A stretch of 64,000 bases of DNA. Origin: Sphingobacterium tabacisoli (GTDB taxonomy: Bacteria > Bacteroidota > Bacteroidia > Sphingobacteriales > Sphingobacteriaceae). Under the pieces are notes generated by a model that saw nothing but the letters and a program-made list of their open reading frames with translations, searched no databases and was not told the origin of the DNA. Positions 36,347 to 44,737 of this stretch are shown in pieces. Position numbers and translations under genes: made by a program. Each line of letters begins with the position of its first letter. Position 1 is the stretch's first letter. Location of the stretch: the NCBI RefSeq assembly GCF_017908035.1, contig NZ_JAEQMU010000002.1, positions 372,001 through 436,000 of the forward strand, in the 5' to 3' direction.

Positions 36347-37594
36347 ATGAATTCAACTACGAGAGTCAAACTATCGTTTATGATGTTCCTTGAATTTTTT
36401 ATTTGGGGATCTTGGTTTGTTACCTTAGGAACATTCCTTATCAAAAACCTGAGCGCAGGCCAGTTCGAAATTGCGAATGTGTTTTCAACACAATCCCTTG
36501 GGGCTATCATTGCTCCATTTATCATCGGAATGATCGCGGATCGTTATTTTAACGCAGAACGTATATTGGGTGTTTTACATCTAGTAGGTGCTATTTTGAT
36601 GTATCAAATGTATCAAGCAGCTGATGTAACGATATTCTACCCTTATGTATTGTCCTATATGATTTTATATATGCCTACTTTGTCTTTGGTGAATTCAGTT
36701 TCCTTTAGGCAGTTGTCTAATCCAGAGAAACAGTTTTCTGGAATTCGGATCTGGGGGACGATTGGTTGGATTGTCGCTGGATTATCAATAAGTTATTTAT
36801 TTAAGTGGGATGGTGCTGAGGCTTCTGCGCAGGGAGCTTTGAAAAATACATTTTTGATGGCCGGTGTTGCTTCTTTAGTGCTCGGATTGTTTTCTTTTGT
36901 TCTGCCTAAAACACCTCCAGTTAAAGTATCTGCGGAGGAAAAGCCTTCATTTGCTTCAATTATCGGACTAGATGCAATTAAGTTGTTGAAAGATAAGAAT
37001 TTCTTGATTTTCTTTGTCTCCTCAATCTTGATTTGTATCCCTCTTGCTTTCTATTATCAAAATGCGAATCCCTTTTTAGATCAAATCGGTTTGGAAAACC
37101 CAACAGGGAAGATGACTATTGGTCAAATCTCGGAGGTAGGATTTCTTTTGCTGTTGCCGTTGTTCTTTACCCGTTTTGGATTCAAAAAAACCATTTTGGT
37201 CGGAATGTTAGCGTGGGCGGTTCGCTACTTGCTTTTTGCCTATGGAAATGCCGGAGATCTTTCGTTTATGTTGATTCTAGGTATTGCATTGCACGGTATC
37301 TGTTATGATTTCTTTTTTGTTTCAGGACAGATCTATACGGATAGTAAGGCTGGAGAAAAATATAAAAGTGCTGCGCAAGGTTTGATTACCTTGGCTACTT
37401 ATGGTGTAGGACAGCTAATCGGTTTTTGGGTCGCTGGATATGTTGGCGAAATGTATAAAGACCTACAAGAATCTAATGTTGCCGCATTTTGGCAACAAAC
37501 CTGGATTATTCCTGCAGGAATCGCATTGGTGGTGATGGTTATTTTTATGCTGCTCTTTAAAGATGAGAAAGTTGGAACAGCAGCTAAAGTTTAG
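36347..37594 (+). CDS. MFS transporter, nucleoside:H+ symporter type
   Basis: A 415-residue inner-membrane protein with about 12 helices, starting MNSTTRVKLSFMMFLEFFIWGSWFVT, the usual opening of the nucleoside permease (NupG/XapB-like) group. The ATG at 36347 is preferred; a reading from 36260 would overlap the upstream gene by 74 bases. In Bacteroidota this group is frequently found in carbohydrate operons, so it may carry the sugar product of the surrounding enzymes into the cell; this is inference. Confidence 0.85.
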   Translation: MNSTTRVKLSFMMFLEFFIWGSWFVTLGTFLIKNLSAGQFEIANVFSTQSLGAIIAPFIIGMIADRYFNAERILGVLHLVGAILMYQMYQAADVTIFYPYVLSYMILYMPTLSLVNSVSFRQLSNPEKQFSGIRIWGTIGWIVAGLSISYLFKWDGAEASAQGALKNTFLMAGVASLVLGLFSFVLPKTPPVKVSAEEKPSFASIIGLDAIKLLKDKNFLIFFVSSILICIPLAFYYQNANPFLDQIGLENPTGKMTIGQISEVGFLLLLPLFFTRFGFKKTILVGMLAWAVRYLLFAYGNAGDLSFMLILGIALHGICYDFFFVSGQIYTDSKAGEKYKSAAQGLITLATYGVGQLIGFWVAGYVGEMYKDLQESNVAAFWQQTWIIPAGIALVVMVIFMLLFKDEKVGTAAKV

Positions 37595-37638
37595 TTAAGT
37601 AAAAGAGAGAGTTTGTTAAATAAAAAATATTTAAAATC

Positions 37639-39327
37639 ATGGTAGAAAACAATACATATGATGCAATTGTAATAGGTTCAGGCATAAGTGGGGGTTGGGC
37701 TGCAAAGGAATTGACAGAGAAAGGATTGAAGACAATTATGCTGGAACGTGGTCGTAATATCGAACACATCAAAGATTATACCTCGCCCAATAAACATCCT
37801 TGGGAGTTTCCGCATGCAGGAGGTAGAACGCAGGAGATGATTGCTGATTACCCCGTGTTAAAGCGTGATTATCCTTTGAATGAGAAGAATCTTGATTATT
37901 GGGTTAATGAAAAGGAGAGTCCTTATACCGAAATCAAGCGTTTTGACTGGTATAGAGGTTATCATGTAGGAGGACGTTCATTGATGTGGGGTAGGCAGTC
38001 TTACCGTCTTGGCGACTTGGATTTTGAGGCGAATTTGAAGGATGGACATGGTGTAGATTGGCCGATCCGTTATAAGGATATTGCTCCTTGGTATAGTTAT
38101 GCAGAGAAGTTTGCTGGTATATCTGGAAATCGCGATGGGGTGGCCTCCCTTCCAGATGGTGATTATATGCCCGCGATGCCTTTCAATATTGTGGAGAAAG
38201 ATTTAGCCGCTCGCCTACAAAAGGAATATGGTGGTAAGCGTCATTTTCTGATGGGACGTACAGCAAATATTACTGTCCCACATGAAGGGCGTGTCAATTG
38301 TCAATATCAAAACCAATGTTGGTTGGGATGTAACTTTGGCGCTTATTTTAGTACACAATCGGCTACTTTACCTGCAGCTGTTAAAACCGGGAATCTGACG
38401 TTAAGACCTTTTTCTATTGTTACTAAGATCATATACGATAAGGATACAAAAAAAGCTAAAGGGGTCGAAATATTAGATGCTGAAACAAATCAAACGTATG
38501 AATACTATGCGAAAATTGTTTTTGTATGTGCTTCTGCAATGAATTCTACTTGGGTATTGATGAACTCTGCGACAGATGTGTGGGAAGGTGGCCTTGGTAG
38601 CAGTAGTGGTGAATTGGGACACAATTTGATGGATCATCATTTCCGTTGCGGTGCTGGAGGAAAAGTAGAAGGTTACGAAGATAAATATATTTTTGGAAGA
38701 CGCCCAACGGGTCTTTACGTACCTCGGTTTGTTAATGTGGATGGAGACAATAAACAGAGGGAATATGTTCGTGGCTTCGGTTATCAAGGCGCGGCTAGCC
38801 GCGGACGCTGGTCTGGGGAGATTGCAGAGATGAGTGTAGGAGGGGCATGGAAAGATGCTATCTGCGAGCCTGGAAATTGGTCTGTAGGTTTTGGTGCTTT
38901 CGGTGAGATGCTTCCTTATCACGAAAATCATATTAAACTGGATAAGGATAAGAAAGACAAGTGGGGATTACCTGTACTGGCTATTGATGCAGAGATCAAA
39001 GACAATGAGATCAAGATGCGGGGAGATATGCAGAATGAGATGAAGGAAATGTTGGAGAGCATTGGTGTGAAAGACGTGAATACTTATGACAATGTATACG
39101 GGCTCGGACAAGGGATTCATGAAATGGGAACTGCCCGTATGGGAAGGGATCCAAAGACATCCGTATTGAACGGGAATAATCAAGTGTGGGATGCGCAGAA
39201 CGTATTTGTTACAGATGGTGCGGCTATGACATCTGCTGGCTGTGTGAATCCATCTTTGACTTATATGGCTTTGACAGCACGTGCAGTAGATTTTGCTGTG
39301 AGCGAACTTAAGAAAGGAAATTTATAA
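37639..39327 (+). CDS. GMC oxidoreductase, probable large subunit of a glucoside 3-dehydrogenase-like enzyme
   Basis: A 562-residue FAD enzyme: dinucleotide motif DAIVIGSGISGGWAAKEL at residues 8-25, YHVGGRSLMWGRQ near 112, and the C-terminal GMC block HEMGTARMG followed by CVNPSLTYMALTARA. There is no signal peptide. The small-subunit gene downstream (40781-41410) has a Tat-type signal, so the pair should be exported together, as in gluconate 2-dehydrogenase-like and Caulobacter LacA/LacC-type glucoside 3-dehydrogenases. A cytochrome c subunit is not in the window. The 3-oxidation of glycosides is an inference from gene pairing. Confidence 0.85.
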   Translation: MVENNTYDAIVIGSGISGGWAAKELTEKGLKTIMLERGRNIEHIKDYTSPNKHPWEFPHAGGRTQEMIADYPVLKRDYPLNEKNLDYWVNEKESPYTEIKRFDWYRGYHVGGRSLMWGRQSYRLGDLDFEANLKDGHGVDWPIRYKDIAPWYSYAEKFAGISGNRDGVASLPDGDYMPAMPFNIVEKDLAARLQKEYGGKRHFLMGRTANITVPHEGRVNCQYQNQCWLGCNFGAYFSTQSATLPAAVKTGNLTLRPFSIVTKIIYDKDTKKAKGVEILDAETNQTYEYYAKIVFVCASAMNSTWVLMNSATDVWEGGLGSSSGELGHNLMDHHFRCGAGGKVEGYEDKYIFGRRPTGLYVPRFVNVDGDNKQREYVRGFGYQGAASRGRWSGEIAEMSVGGAWKDAICEPGNWSVGFGAFGEMLPYHENHIKLDKDKKDKWGLPVLAIDAEIKDNEIKMRGDMQNEMKEMLESIGVKDVNTYDNVYGLGQGIHEMGTARMGRDPKTSVLNGNNQVWDAQNVFVTDGAAMTSAGCVNPSLTYMALTARAVDFAVSELKKGNL

Positions 39328-39345
39328 TATTAATAGGACTCTGTT

Positions 39346-40770
39346 ATGAACAACGAAAGTAGAAGAGATTTTATTAAAAAGGCAGCAATAGCAGCTGCCG
39401 GTGTTACTATTGTGCCCCGACATGTGCTTGGTGGACCTGGATTTCGTGCTCCTAGTGATATGTTGCAAGTTGCTTCTATTGGTGTAGGTGGTATGGGAGG
39501 TTCGGATGTAAACAAGATTTTTCAAAGTAATAAGGCGAATATTGCCTATCTCTGTGATGTAGATAAGGCAAGAGCGAAGGGATCTGTTGAAAAATTTCCT
39601 AATGCTAAGTTTTACACTGATTTCAGGGAAATGTTAGATAAAGAAGCACAGCATATTGATGCGGTATCTATATCTACACCAGATCACAATCATGCTATTC
39701 AGGCATTGGCAGCTATGGAATTGGGTAAGCATGTATATGTGCAAAAGCCTTTGGCACACGATGTGTGGGAGGCACGCGCACTAACTCATGCTGCGAAGCG
39801 CTATAAAGTAGTGACCCAAATGGGAAATCAAGGTGCTTCTGGAGATGGTGTACGTCAGATGCGGGAATGGATTGATGCAGGGCTGATTGGTGATTTGGTG
39901 GAGGTTTATGCTTGGACGGATAGACCAGTATGGCCTCAAGGTATTGCTTGGCCTGCTCAGAAAGCTGCGATACCATCGACTTTGGATTGGGACAAATGGT
40001 TAGGTACGGCTCCTTATACGGAATATTTTGATAAACTGGTACCCTTCAATTGGCGAGGCTGGTGGCCTTACGGTACAGGTGCGTTAGGAGACATGGGCTG
40101 TCATAACTTAGAAGCTCCCTTTAGCATCTATGGATTGCAATATGTGAAAGATGTGCAGGCCAGTGTAGGCTCTGTGTATGTGGACGAGTTCAAACGCGGA
40201 TATTTTCCGGAATCTTGTCCTCCATCAAGTTCAGTAACGATGACTTTCCCAAAAACAGCAAAGACAAAAGGTGATGTTAAAGTACATTGGATGGATGGCG
40301 GTATACAGCCACCTCGTCCAGATGAATTAGGAGCGAATGAGAAATTTGGTGACGGTGGAAATGGTATTCTTATTATAGGTTCAAAGGGAAAGGTATTAGC
40401 AGATACCTATGCTGCAAATCCTCGTTTGCTCCCAACTACTAAGCAGTATAAAAAGGTTGCAGAAAAGTATAAGAGAGTACCGGGTGGCGCTAATGGACAT
40501 TGGGCGCAGTGGGTGGAAGGTTGCTTGGCAGGCTACGGTAACATGGAAATGTCTTCGCCGTTTGAAATCGCCGGACCTCTAACAGAGGCTCTGTTGATGG
40601 CAAACTTAGCCATTCGTGGAGCTGATTTAAAAATTGATAATAAATATCCTGGTCGGAGCCTAAAATTACTTTGGGATAACGATAATATGCGTGTAACAAA
40701 CTTTGAAGAAGCGAATCAGTTTGTCAAACGCACCTATAGACCAGGTTGGGAAGTAAACTATACATTTTAA
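39346..40770 (+). CDS. Tat-exported Gfo/Idh/MocA oxidoreductase (second copy)
   Basis: A 474-residue protein with a twin-arginine signal (NNESRRDFIKKAAIAAAG), Rossmann motif VASIGVGGMGGSDV near residue 45, a VQKPLAHDV motif near residue 130 where family members have EKP, and a long C-terminal domain with WDKWLGTAPY and GDMGCHNLEAPF, typical of the larger exported Gfo/Idh subgroup of Bacteroidota and Planctomycetota. Probably NAD-dependent keto-sugar chemistry in the periplasm. It lies between the GMC subunit genes (18 and 10 bp gaps), suggesting a shared substrate. Confidence 0.88.
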   Translation: MNNESRRDFIKKAAIAAAGVTIVPRHVLGGPGFRAPSDMLQVASIGVGGMGGSDVNKIFQSNKANIAYLCDVDKARAKGSVEKFPNAKFYTDFREMLDKEAQHIDAVSISTPDHNHAIQALAAMELGKHVYVQKPLAHDVWEARALTHAAKRYKVVTQMGNQGASGDGVRQMREWIDAGLIGDLVEVYAWTDRPVWPQGIAWPAQKAAIPSTLDWDKWLGTAPYTEYFDKLVPFNWRGWWPYGTGALGDMGCHNLEAPFSIYGLQYVKDVQASVGSVYVDEFKRGYFPESCPPSSSVTMTFPKTAKTKGDVKVHWMDGGIQPPRPDELGANEKFGDGGNGILIIGSKGKVLADTYAANPRLLPTTKQYKKVAEKYKRVPGGANGHWAQWVEGCLAGYGNMEMSSPFEIAGPLTEALLMANLAIRGADLKIDNKYPGRSLKLLWDNDNMRVTNFEEANQFVKRTYRPGWEVNYTF

Positions 40771-40780
40771 ATAGATAAAG

Positions 40781-41410
40781 ATGAATAGAAGAGAAGCAAT
40801 ACAACGTGTGGCCATGATTTTGGGTGGTTCCGTAATTGGTGCTAACTTATTTTTGGAAGGTTGTACACGACCTGCGTCTAAAGACGTTGCAGGGTTATTT
40901 GAGAAAGATATTATTGAACGATTAGGTGATCTGGCGGATGCTATTTTACCTCCTACAGAAACTCCTGGTGCTAAGGAAGCCGGCGTTGGTAGTTTTATCC
41001 CGGTTATGGTAAGAGATTGCTACACGGAAAAACAGCAGAAGGTATTTTTGGAAGGTTTTGCTTCCCTGGATGCAAAAGCGAAAGAAGTAAAAGGTAAGCC
41101 TTTTGGTGAGCTTTCTATTGAAGACCGTACGGCAGTAGCCGCAGTACTCGATAAAGAAGCTGGCGAGTTCAATAAGAAACAGGCTGAAGAGCAAAAAGAA
41201 ATCCGTGAGAAAAATAAAGTGAAACAAAATGAGCTTTATCATTCGGAAGAAAACGATCCTTCACATTGGTTTACGATGTTCAAGCAATTGACGCTTACTG
41301 GATTCTTTAATTCAGAATTAGGTTGTACGAAAGCACTTCGTTATGTGAAAGTGCCCGGTCGATATGATGGCGAGTTCCCATACAAAAAGGGGGATAAGGC
41401 ATTTGCTTAA
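40781..41410 (+). CDS. Gluconate 2-dehydrogenase subunit 3-like small subunit, Tat signal
   Basis: A 209-residue protein with a twin-arginine start (MNRREAIQRVAMILGG) and a cysteine in LFLEGC that could be a lipidation site. The body matches the gluconate 2-dehydrogenase subunit 3 family (LGDLADAILPPTETPGAKEAGVGSFI). These subunits carry the flavin subunit (here the GMC protein at 37639-39327) through the Tat pore and anchor it. A highly charged helix lies near residues 120-160. Last gene of the operon, followed by a strong terminator. Confidence 0.87.
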   Translation: MNRREAIQRVAMILGGSVIGANLFLEGCTRPASKDVAGLFEKDIIERLGDLADAILPPTETPGAKEAGVGSFIPVMVRDCYTEKQQKVFLEGFASLDAKAKEVKGKPFGELSIEDRTAVAAVLDKEAGEFNKKQAEEQKEIREKNKVKQNELYHSEENDPSHWFTMFKQLTLTGFFNSELGCTKALRYVKVPGRYDGEFPYKKGDKAFA

Positions 41411-41426
41411 CCGCATAGTATAGGTT

Positions 41427-41468
41427 AAAAAATCGGGTAGTGTAATTGAAGCGCTACCCGATTTTTTT
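41427..41468 (+). terminator. Terminator of the eight-gene operon
   Basis: Stem AAATCGGGTAG with CTACCCGATTT, 13-base loop, run of T at 41462-41468. Confidence 0.9.
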
Positions 41469-41525
41469 ATTATGTTAGTTGAGGCTAAATCCCTAACTTT
41501 AATTCAAAACTATATAAAGCTATCC

Positions 41526-42089
41526 ATGAGTAATCGTAAGCAAATTGATGAAATCGTTGAGAAGAATAATGACAATATGCGTAAGCTTCATGACATCGTC
41601 AAACAGACTATGGAGGAGGAAGCGCTTATTGTAGATCGTTTAGTCCATCCACCTAAAGAGATTTTGAGTAGGGGGCAACGTATATCAGATAGGGTAGCAC
41701 AGTTTGGTGGAAGTTGGCGTTTTATAATTATTTTTATCGTTATTCTACTGGTGTGGATTGCTTTTAATACGCTGGCACTGAAAAGCGAACAGTTTGATCC
41801 TTATCCCTTTATTTTGATGAATCTTGTACTTTCTTGTGTTGCCGCTTTGCAAGCACCAATTATTATGATGAGTCAGAATAGGCAAGAAGAAAAGGATCGA
41901 ATGCGTGGCGAAAACGACTACTTGGTGAATCTAAAAGCTGAACTCGAAATAAGAAGTCTTCATCAAAAAATGGATATTTTGCTTGAAGAACAGATTAAAG
42001 GCCTGTATGAAACCCAACAGGAACAGTATAAGTTGATTAGAGAGCTGTACCATAAAATTGAAAAATTAGAGCGCAAACTGCCTGGTTAA
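41526..42089 (+). CDS. DUF1003 inner-membrane protein
   Basis: A 187-residue protein when started at MSNRKQIDEIVEKN; a start at 41472 would sit just after the upstream terminator and is less likely. DUF1003 core: RISDRVAQFGGSWRFIIIFIVILLVWIAFN (first helix), then PYPFILMNLVLSCVAALQAPIIMMSQNRQ (second helix). A C-terminal coiled coil follows. Function unknown. The histidine kinase gene begins 5 bp after its stop, so it is likely transcribed with the two-component pair and might feed it a membrane signal. Confidence 0.82.
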   Translation: MSNRKQIDEIVEKNNDNMRKLHDIVKQTMEEEALIVDRLVHPPKEILSRGQRISDRVAQFGGSWRFIIIFIVILLVWIAFNTLALKSEQFDPYPFILMNLVLSCVAALQAPIIMMSQNRQEEKDRMRGENDYLVNLKAELEIRSLHQKMDILLEEQIKGLYETQQEQYKLIRELYHKIEKLERKLPG

Positions 42090-42094
42090 GGACT

Positions 42095-43141
42095 ATGATA
42101 ACTGAACGACTTCGACATTTTAATGCCCTGTTTTGTTTGTTGTGGTTGATCATAACAACCGTAATCTGGACAGTCAGTGACTATCAGCAGCATGATCTGT
42201 TTTCGAAAACCATTTCTGTGATGGTACCACTTGGTGCGCTTATCCTATCCACATATATCCTCTGTAATCTGCTATTACCTCAAGCTGTTGGTAAAAATAG
42301 AGGATATTGGACGGTGCTTGTATTAGTGAGTATGGCCTTGGTACAAGGTGTTTTATTATACCTCTGTGAAGAACTGCTCTTTTTTTTAGGACAGAGCGGG
42401 GTTATCGTATTGGACACTGAACCTCGGGATACCTTTTGGGTTTCTATTATTAATGCAACTCCAATTGCGTTGTTATTGAACTTGGGTTTTGGGGGATTGC
42501 GTTTTTTCTATGAACATGCTAAGCTCTCTGAAAAGCACCATGTTTTACAGAAAAGTCTTTTGGAAAGTCAGGTTGCGGCATTACAGGCGCAGATTAATCC
42601 ACATTTCATGTTTAATGTGTTGAATCATATTCATATATTAATGCAGCGTAATGTTGACAAATCTTCTACTTTGTTATTGAAATATGCTGACATGTTGAGG
42701 TATCAGCTTTATGAAGGAAATAAGGATTCGACCTATTTAAAAACTGAGATCGCATTTATAAATAATTTTATTGAGATAGAACAGATCCGTTGGGATAATC
42801 GATTGATTATTGATACATGCTGGAATATCGGAGATGCGCAGACCCGTATATCACCACTGTTGTTTTTTACACTATTGGAAAATGCTTTCAAATTTGTCTC
42901 GCGTCCGGAGGATGGTAAGGGATTTGTAAAGGTTAAAATGGATCAAGAAGAGGAATGTATTGTTTTTTTTGTGGAGAATTCGGTTTCGGGAAGTAATCTT
43001 GTCGATAAGAATGAAGGTAATTCTGGATTGGGTCTGTCAAACCTTCGTAAACGATTGGATCTTTTATATGCAGAGCGGTATAAGTTGGATATTGTGCATA
43101 CCGCAGAGTGGTATAGTGCTACGTTGTTGATTTATGTGTAG
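42095..43141 (+). CDS. LytS/YehU-type sensor histidine kinase
   Basis: A 348-residue kinase with four N-terminal hydrophobic segments (residues about 8-140), a short coiled coil, and the His_kinase core with the phosphoacceptor in QINPHFMFNVLNHIH. The ATPase part has LLFFTLLENAFKF and GNSGLGLSNLRKRL. It partners with the LytTR regulator 8 bp downstream. The signal is unknown. Confidence 0.9.
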   Translation: MITERLRHFNALFCLLWLIITTVIWTVSDYQQHDLFSKTISVMVPLGALILSTYILCNLLLPQAVGKNRGYWTVLVLVSMALVQGVLLYLCEELLFFLGQSGVIVLDTEPRDTFWVSIINATPIALLLNLGFGGLRFFYEHAKLSEKHHVLQKSLLESQVAALQAQINPHFMFNVLNHIHILMQRNVDKSSTLLLKYADMLRYQLYEGNKDSTYLKTEIAFINNFIEIEQIRWDNRLIIDTCWNIGDAQTRISPLLFFTLLENAFKFVSRPEDGKGFVKVKMDQEEECIVFFVENSVSGSNLVDKNEGNSGLGLSNLRKRLDLLYAERYKLDIVHTAEWYSATLLIYV

Positions 43142-43149
43142 TTTTGGTG

Positions 43150-43848
43150 ATGATGGATTTACTTACTTGCCTCATAGTTGATGATGAGCCTCTAGCAGTG
43201 GAGGGGATGCGTTTTTACCTGGAGCAGATTGATGGAGTTACTGTTGTAGGTCATTGTTACTCGGCTCTGGAAGCTCGCAAAAAAATCAAGGAGACTTCTG
43301 TTGATTTGATTTTTTTAGATATCAACATGCCTGGTATTTCCGGGTTAGAGCTACTAGAATGTTTGGAAAATCCTCCTATGGCGATTTTAACAACAGCTTA
43401 TTCAGAGTACGCTTTGGAAGGGTATCGCTTGGATATTGTTGATTATCTGCTCAAACCTATTGCTTTGCCCAGGCTGCTGCGTGCTATAGAGAAAGCTCAG
43501 GGCAAGAAATGTCAAATTGGCCCGCCGGAACAGACTATCAATGAGCTATATATCAAACATGAAGATTGTTATGTGCGTGTTGAACCTAAAGAGATCCTTT
43601 TTGTAGAGGCTATGCAAAATTATGTTCGGATACATACCACTAAAGGAACTTATGTGTCTCATCAGACTTTAAGTGCTATTAGTGAGAGGTTGGGAAACAA
43701 ATCCTTCTACCAGATCCATAAATCTTTTCTAGTGAATACGGCATGTATTGATAGTGTCAAAGGTAATCGAGTGGTGGTTTATGGTCAAGAACTGCCATTG
43801 TCTAAACATCGAAAAGAAGATTTCTTTAAGAAGATTGTGAATATCTAA
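43150..43848 (+). CDS. LytTR response regulator
   Basis: A 232-residue DNA-binding regulator started at ATG 43150; TTG and GTG codons just upstream are weaker choices. The receiver domain has the phosphoacceptor Asp in LIFLDINMPG. The LytTR domain (about 135-230) has VEAMQNYVRIHTTKGTYVSHQTL and IHKSFLVNT. It is activated by the kinase upstream; targets are not visible here. The convergent PAP2 gene ends only 3 bp after its stop. Confidence 0.9.
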   Translation: MMDLLTCLIVDDEPLAVEGMRFYLEQIDGVTVVGHCYSALEARKKIKETSVDLIFLDINMPGISGLELLECLENPPMAILTTAYSEYALEGYRLDIVDYLLKPIALPRLLRAIEKAQGKKCQIGPPEQTINELYIKHEDCYVRVEPKEILFVEAMQNYVRIHTTKGTYVSHQTLSAISERLGNKSFYQIHKSFLVNTACIDSVKGNRVVVYGQELPLSKHRKEDFFKKIVNI

Positions 43849-43851
43849 ATC

Positions 43852-44622
43852 TTAGAAATGGATGGTTGCCTTTAGCATACTGCTATGATGAGATAGTTCT
43901 GGCGTGATGTTGATATGTCTACGCCCCTTAGATGGGTTTAATAAATTTTTTATTTTTGGAGTAAGTAAATAGCTTAATTCTGTTGATAGGATACCAAATC
44001 CTGCTCCCGCAACAACATCGCTGAACCAATGTTTATTGTTAATAATACGCAATGCACCAGTTCCAGCAGCGATAAGATACCCTGATGAAGCAATCCATAT
44101 ATTTTCGTCTTTATATTCCTTAAAAAGCATATGTGCACCTAGGAAGGCTGTCGCAGTATGACCGGATGGAAAGGATTTTGAATTAGAACCATCCGGACGT
44201 ATAACTCCAACGCTACTTTTCAGGCTGTGTACGCTTAATAGTGTTAATAGTGCTGCCGTACTTAAGAACTGCGTGCGCTCGACGATATTATGTTTTGCCT
44301 GTAGTCCAGTGAAATCCAAAGCATATACGGCAAGTATTGGTGTGTACTGCATGAAATCATCAATACGGGTGCCTCTGGGGGATATTCTGTTGGCATATGC
44401 TTTCGTGTCTCTATCTAGGTGTTGCAGACTAGGAATGACCTGTCGGGCTACACCATAACCAATCAGGCCACCAGCTATTAAAAGAGGTTGATAGCGTGTT
44501 GGAGATGTTGCTTTTAGTTGAATAGGATTTACGGAATTTGTGGTGCTATCGGCCTTTAACTGGAATATAAACAGGCAAAACAATAGTATATAGAAGAGTA
44601 TGAGCTGAATTAATTTGTACAT
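43852..44622 (-). CDS. PAP2 family phosphatase
   Basis: A 256-residue membrane protein with a signal/anchor (LIQLILFYILLFCLFIF) and the acid phosphatase triad: a Lys and RP in SSVGVIRPDG, SFPSGHTATAF, and RIINNKHWFSDVVAG. Members dephosphorylate lipid phosphates such as undecaprenyl diphosphate or phosphatidic acid in the envelope. An inverted repeat ATCTTTGC-T7-GCAAAGAT directly upstream (44624-44646) includes its likely promoter. Confidence 0.85.
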   Translation of the reverse strand: MYKLIQLILFYILLFCLFIFQLKADSTTNSVNPIQLKATSPTRYQPLLIAGGLIGYGVARQVIPSLQHLDRDTKAYANRISPRGTRIDDFMQYTPILAVYALDFTGLQAKHNIVERTQFLSTAALLTLLSVHSLKSSVGVIRPDGSNSKSFPSGHTATAFLGAHMLFKEYKDENIWIASSGYLIAAGTGALRIINNKHWFSDVVAGAGFGILSTELSYLLTPKIKNLLNPSKGRRHINITPELSHHSSMLKATIHF

Positions 44623-44737
44623 TATCTTTGCTTTTTTTGCAAAGATGTATACCGTTAAGGCTGGTCTAAAAAAAGTTTGACCACTGTATCAGGCGTGTTG
44701 ATAAGTGGTCAAATATGAAGGATGAACGGAAATAGAT

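Noticed and set aside
39190-39260. Possible ApbE flavinylation motif in the GMC protein (TDGAAMTSAG)
   Set aside because: This is the ordinary conserved C-terminal segment of GMC oxidoreductases next to the active site, and it does not fit the attachment consensus.
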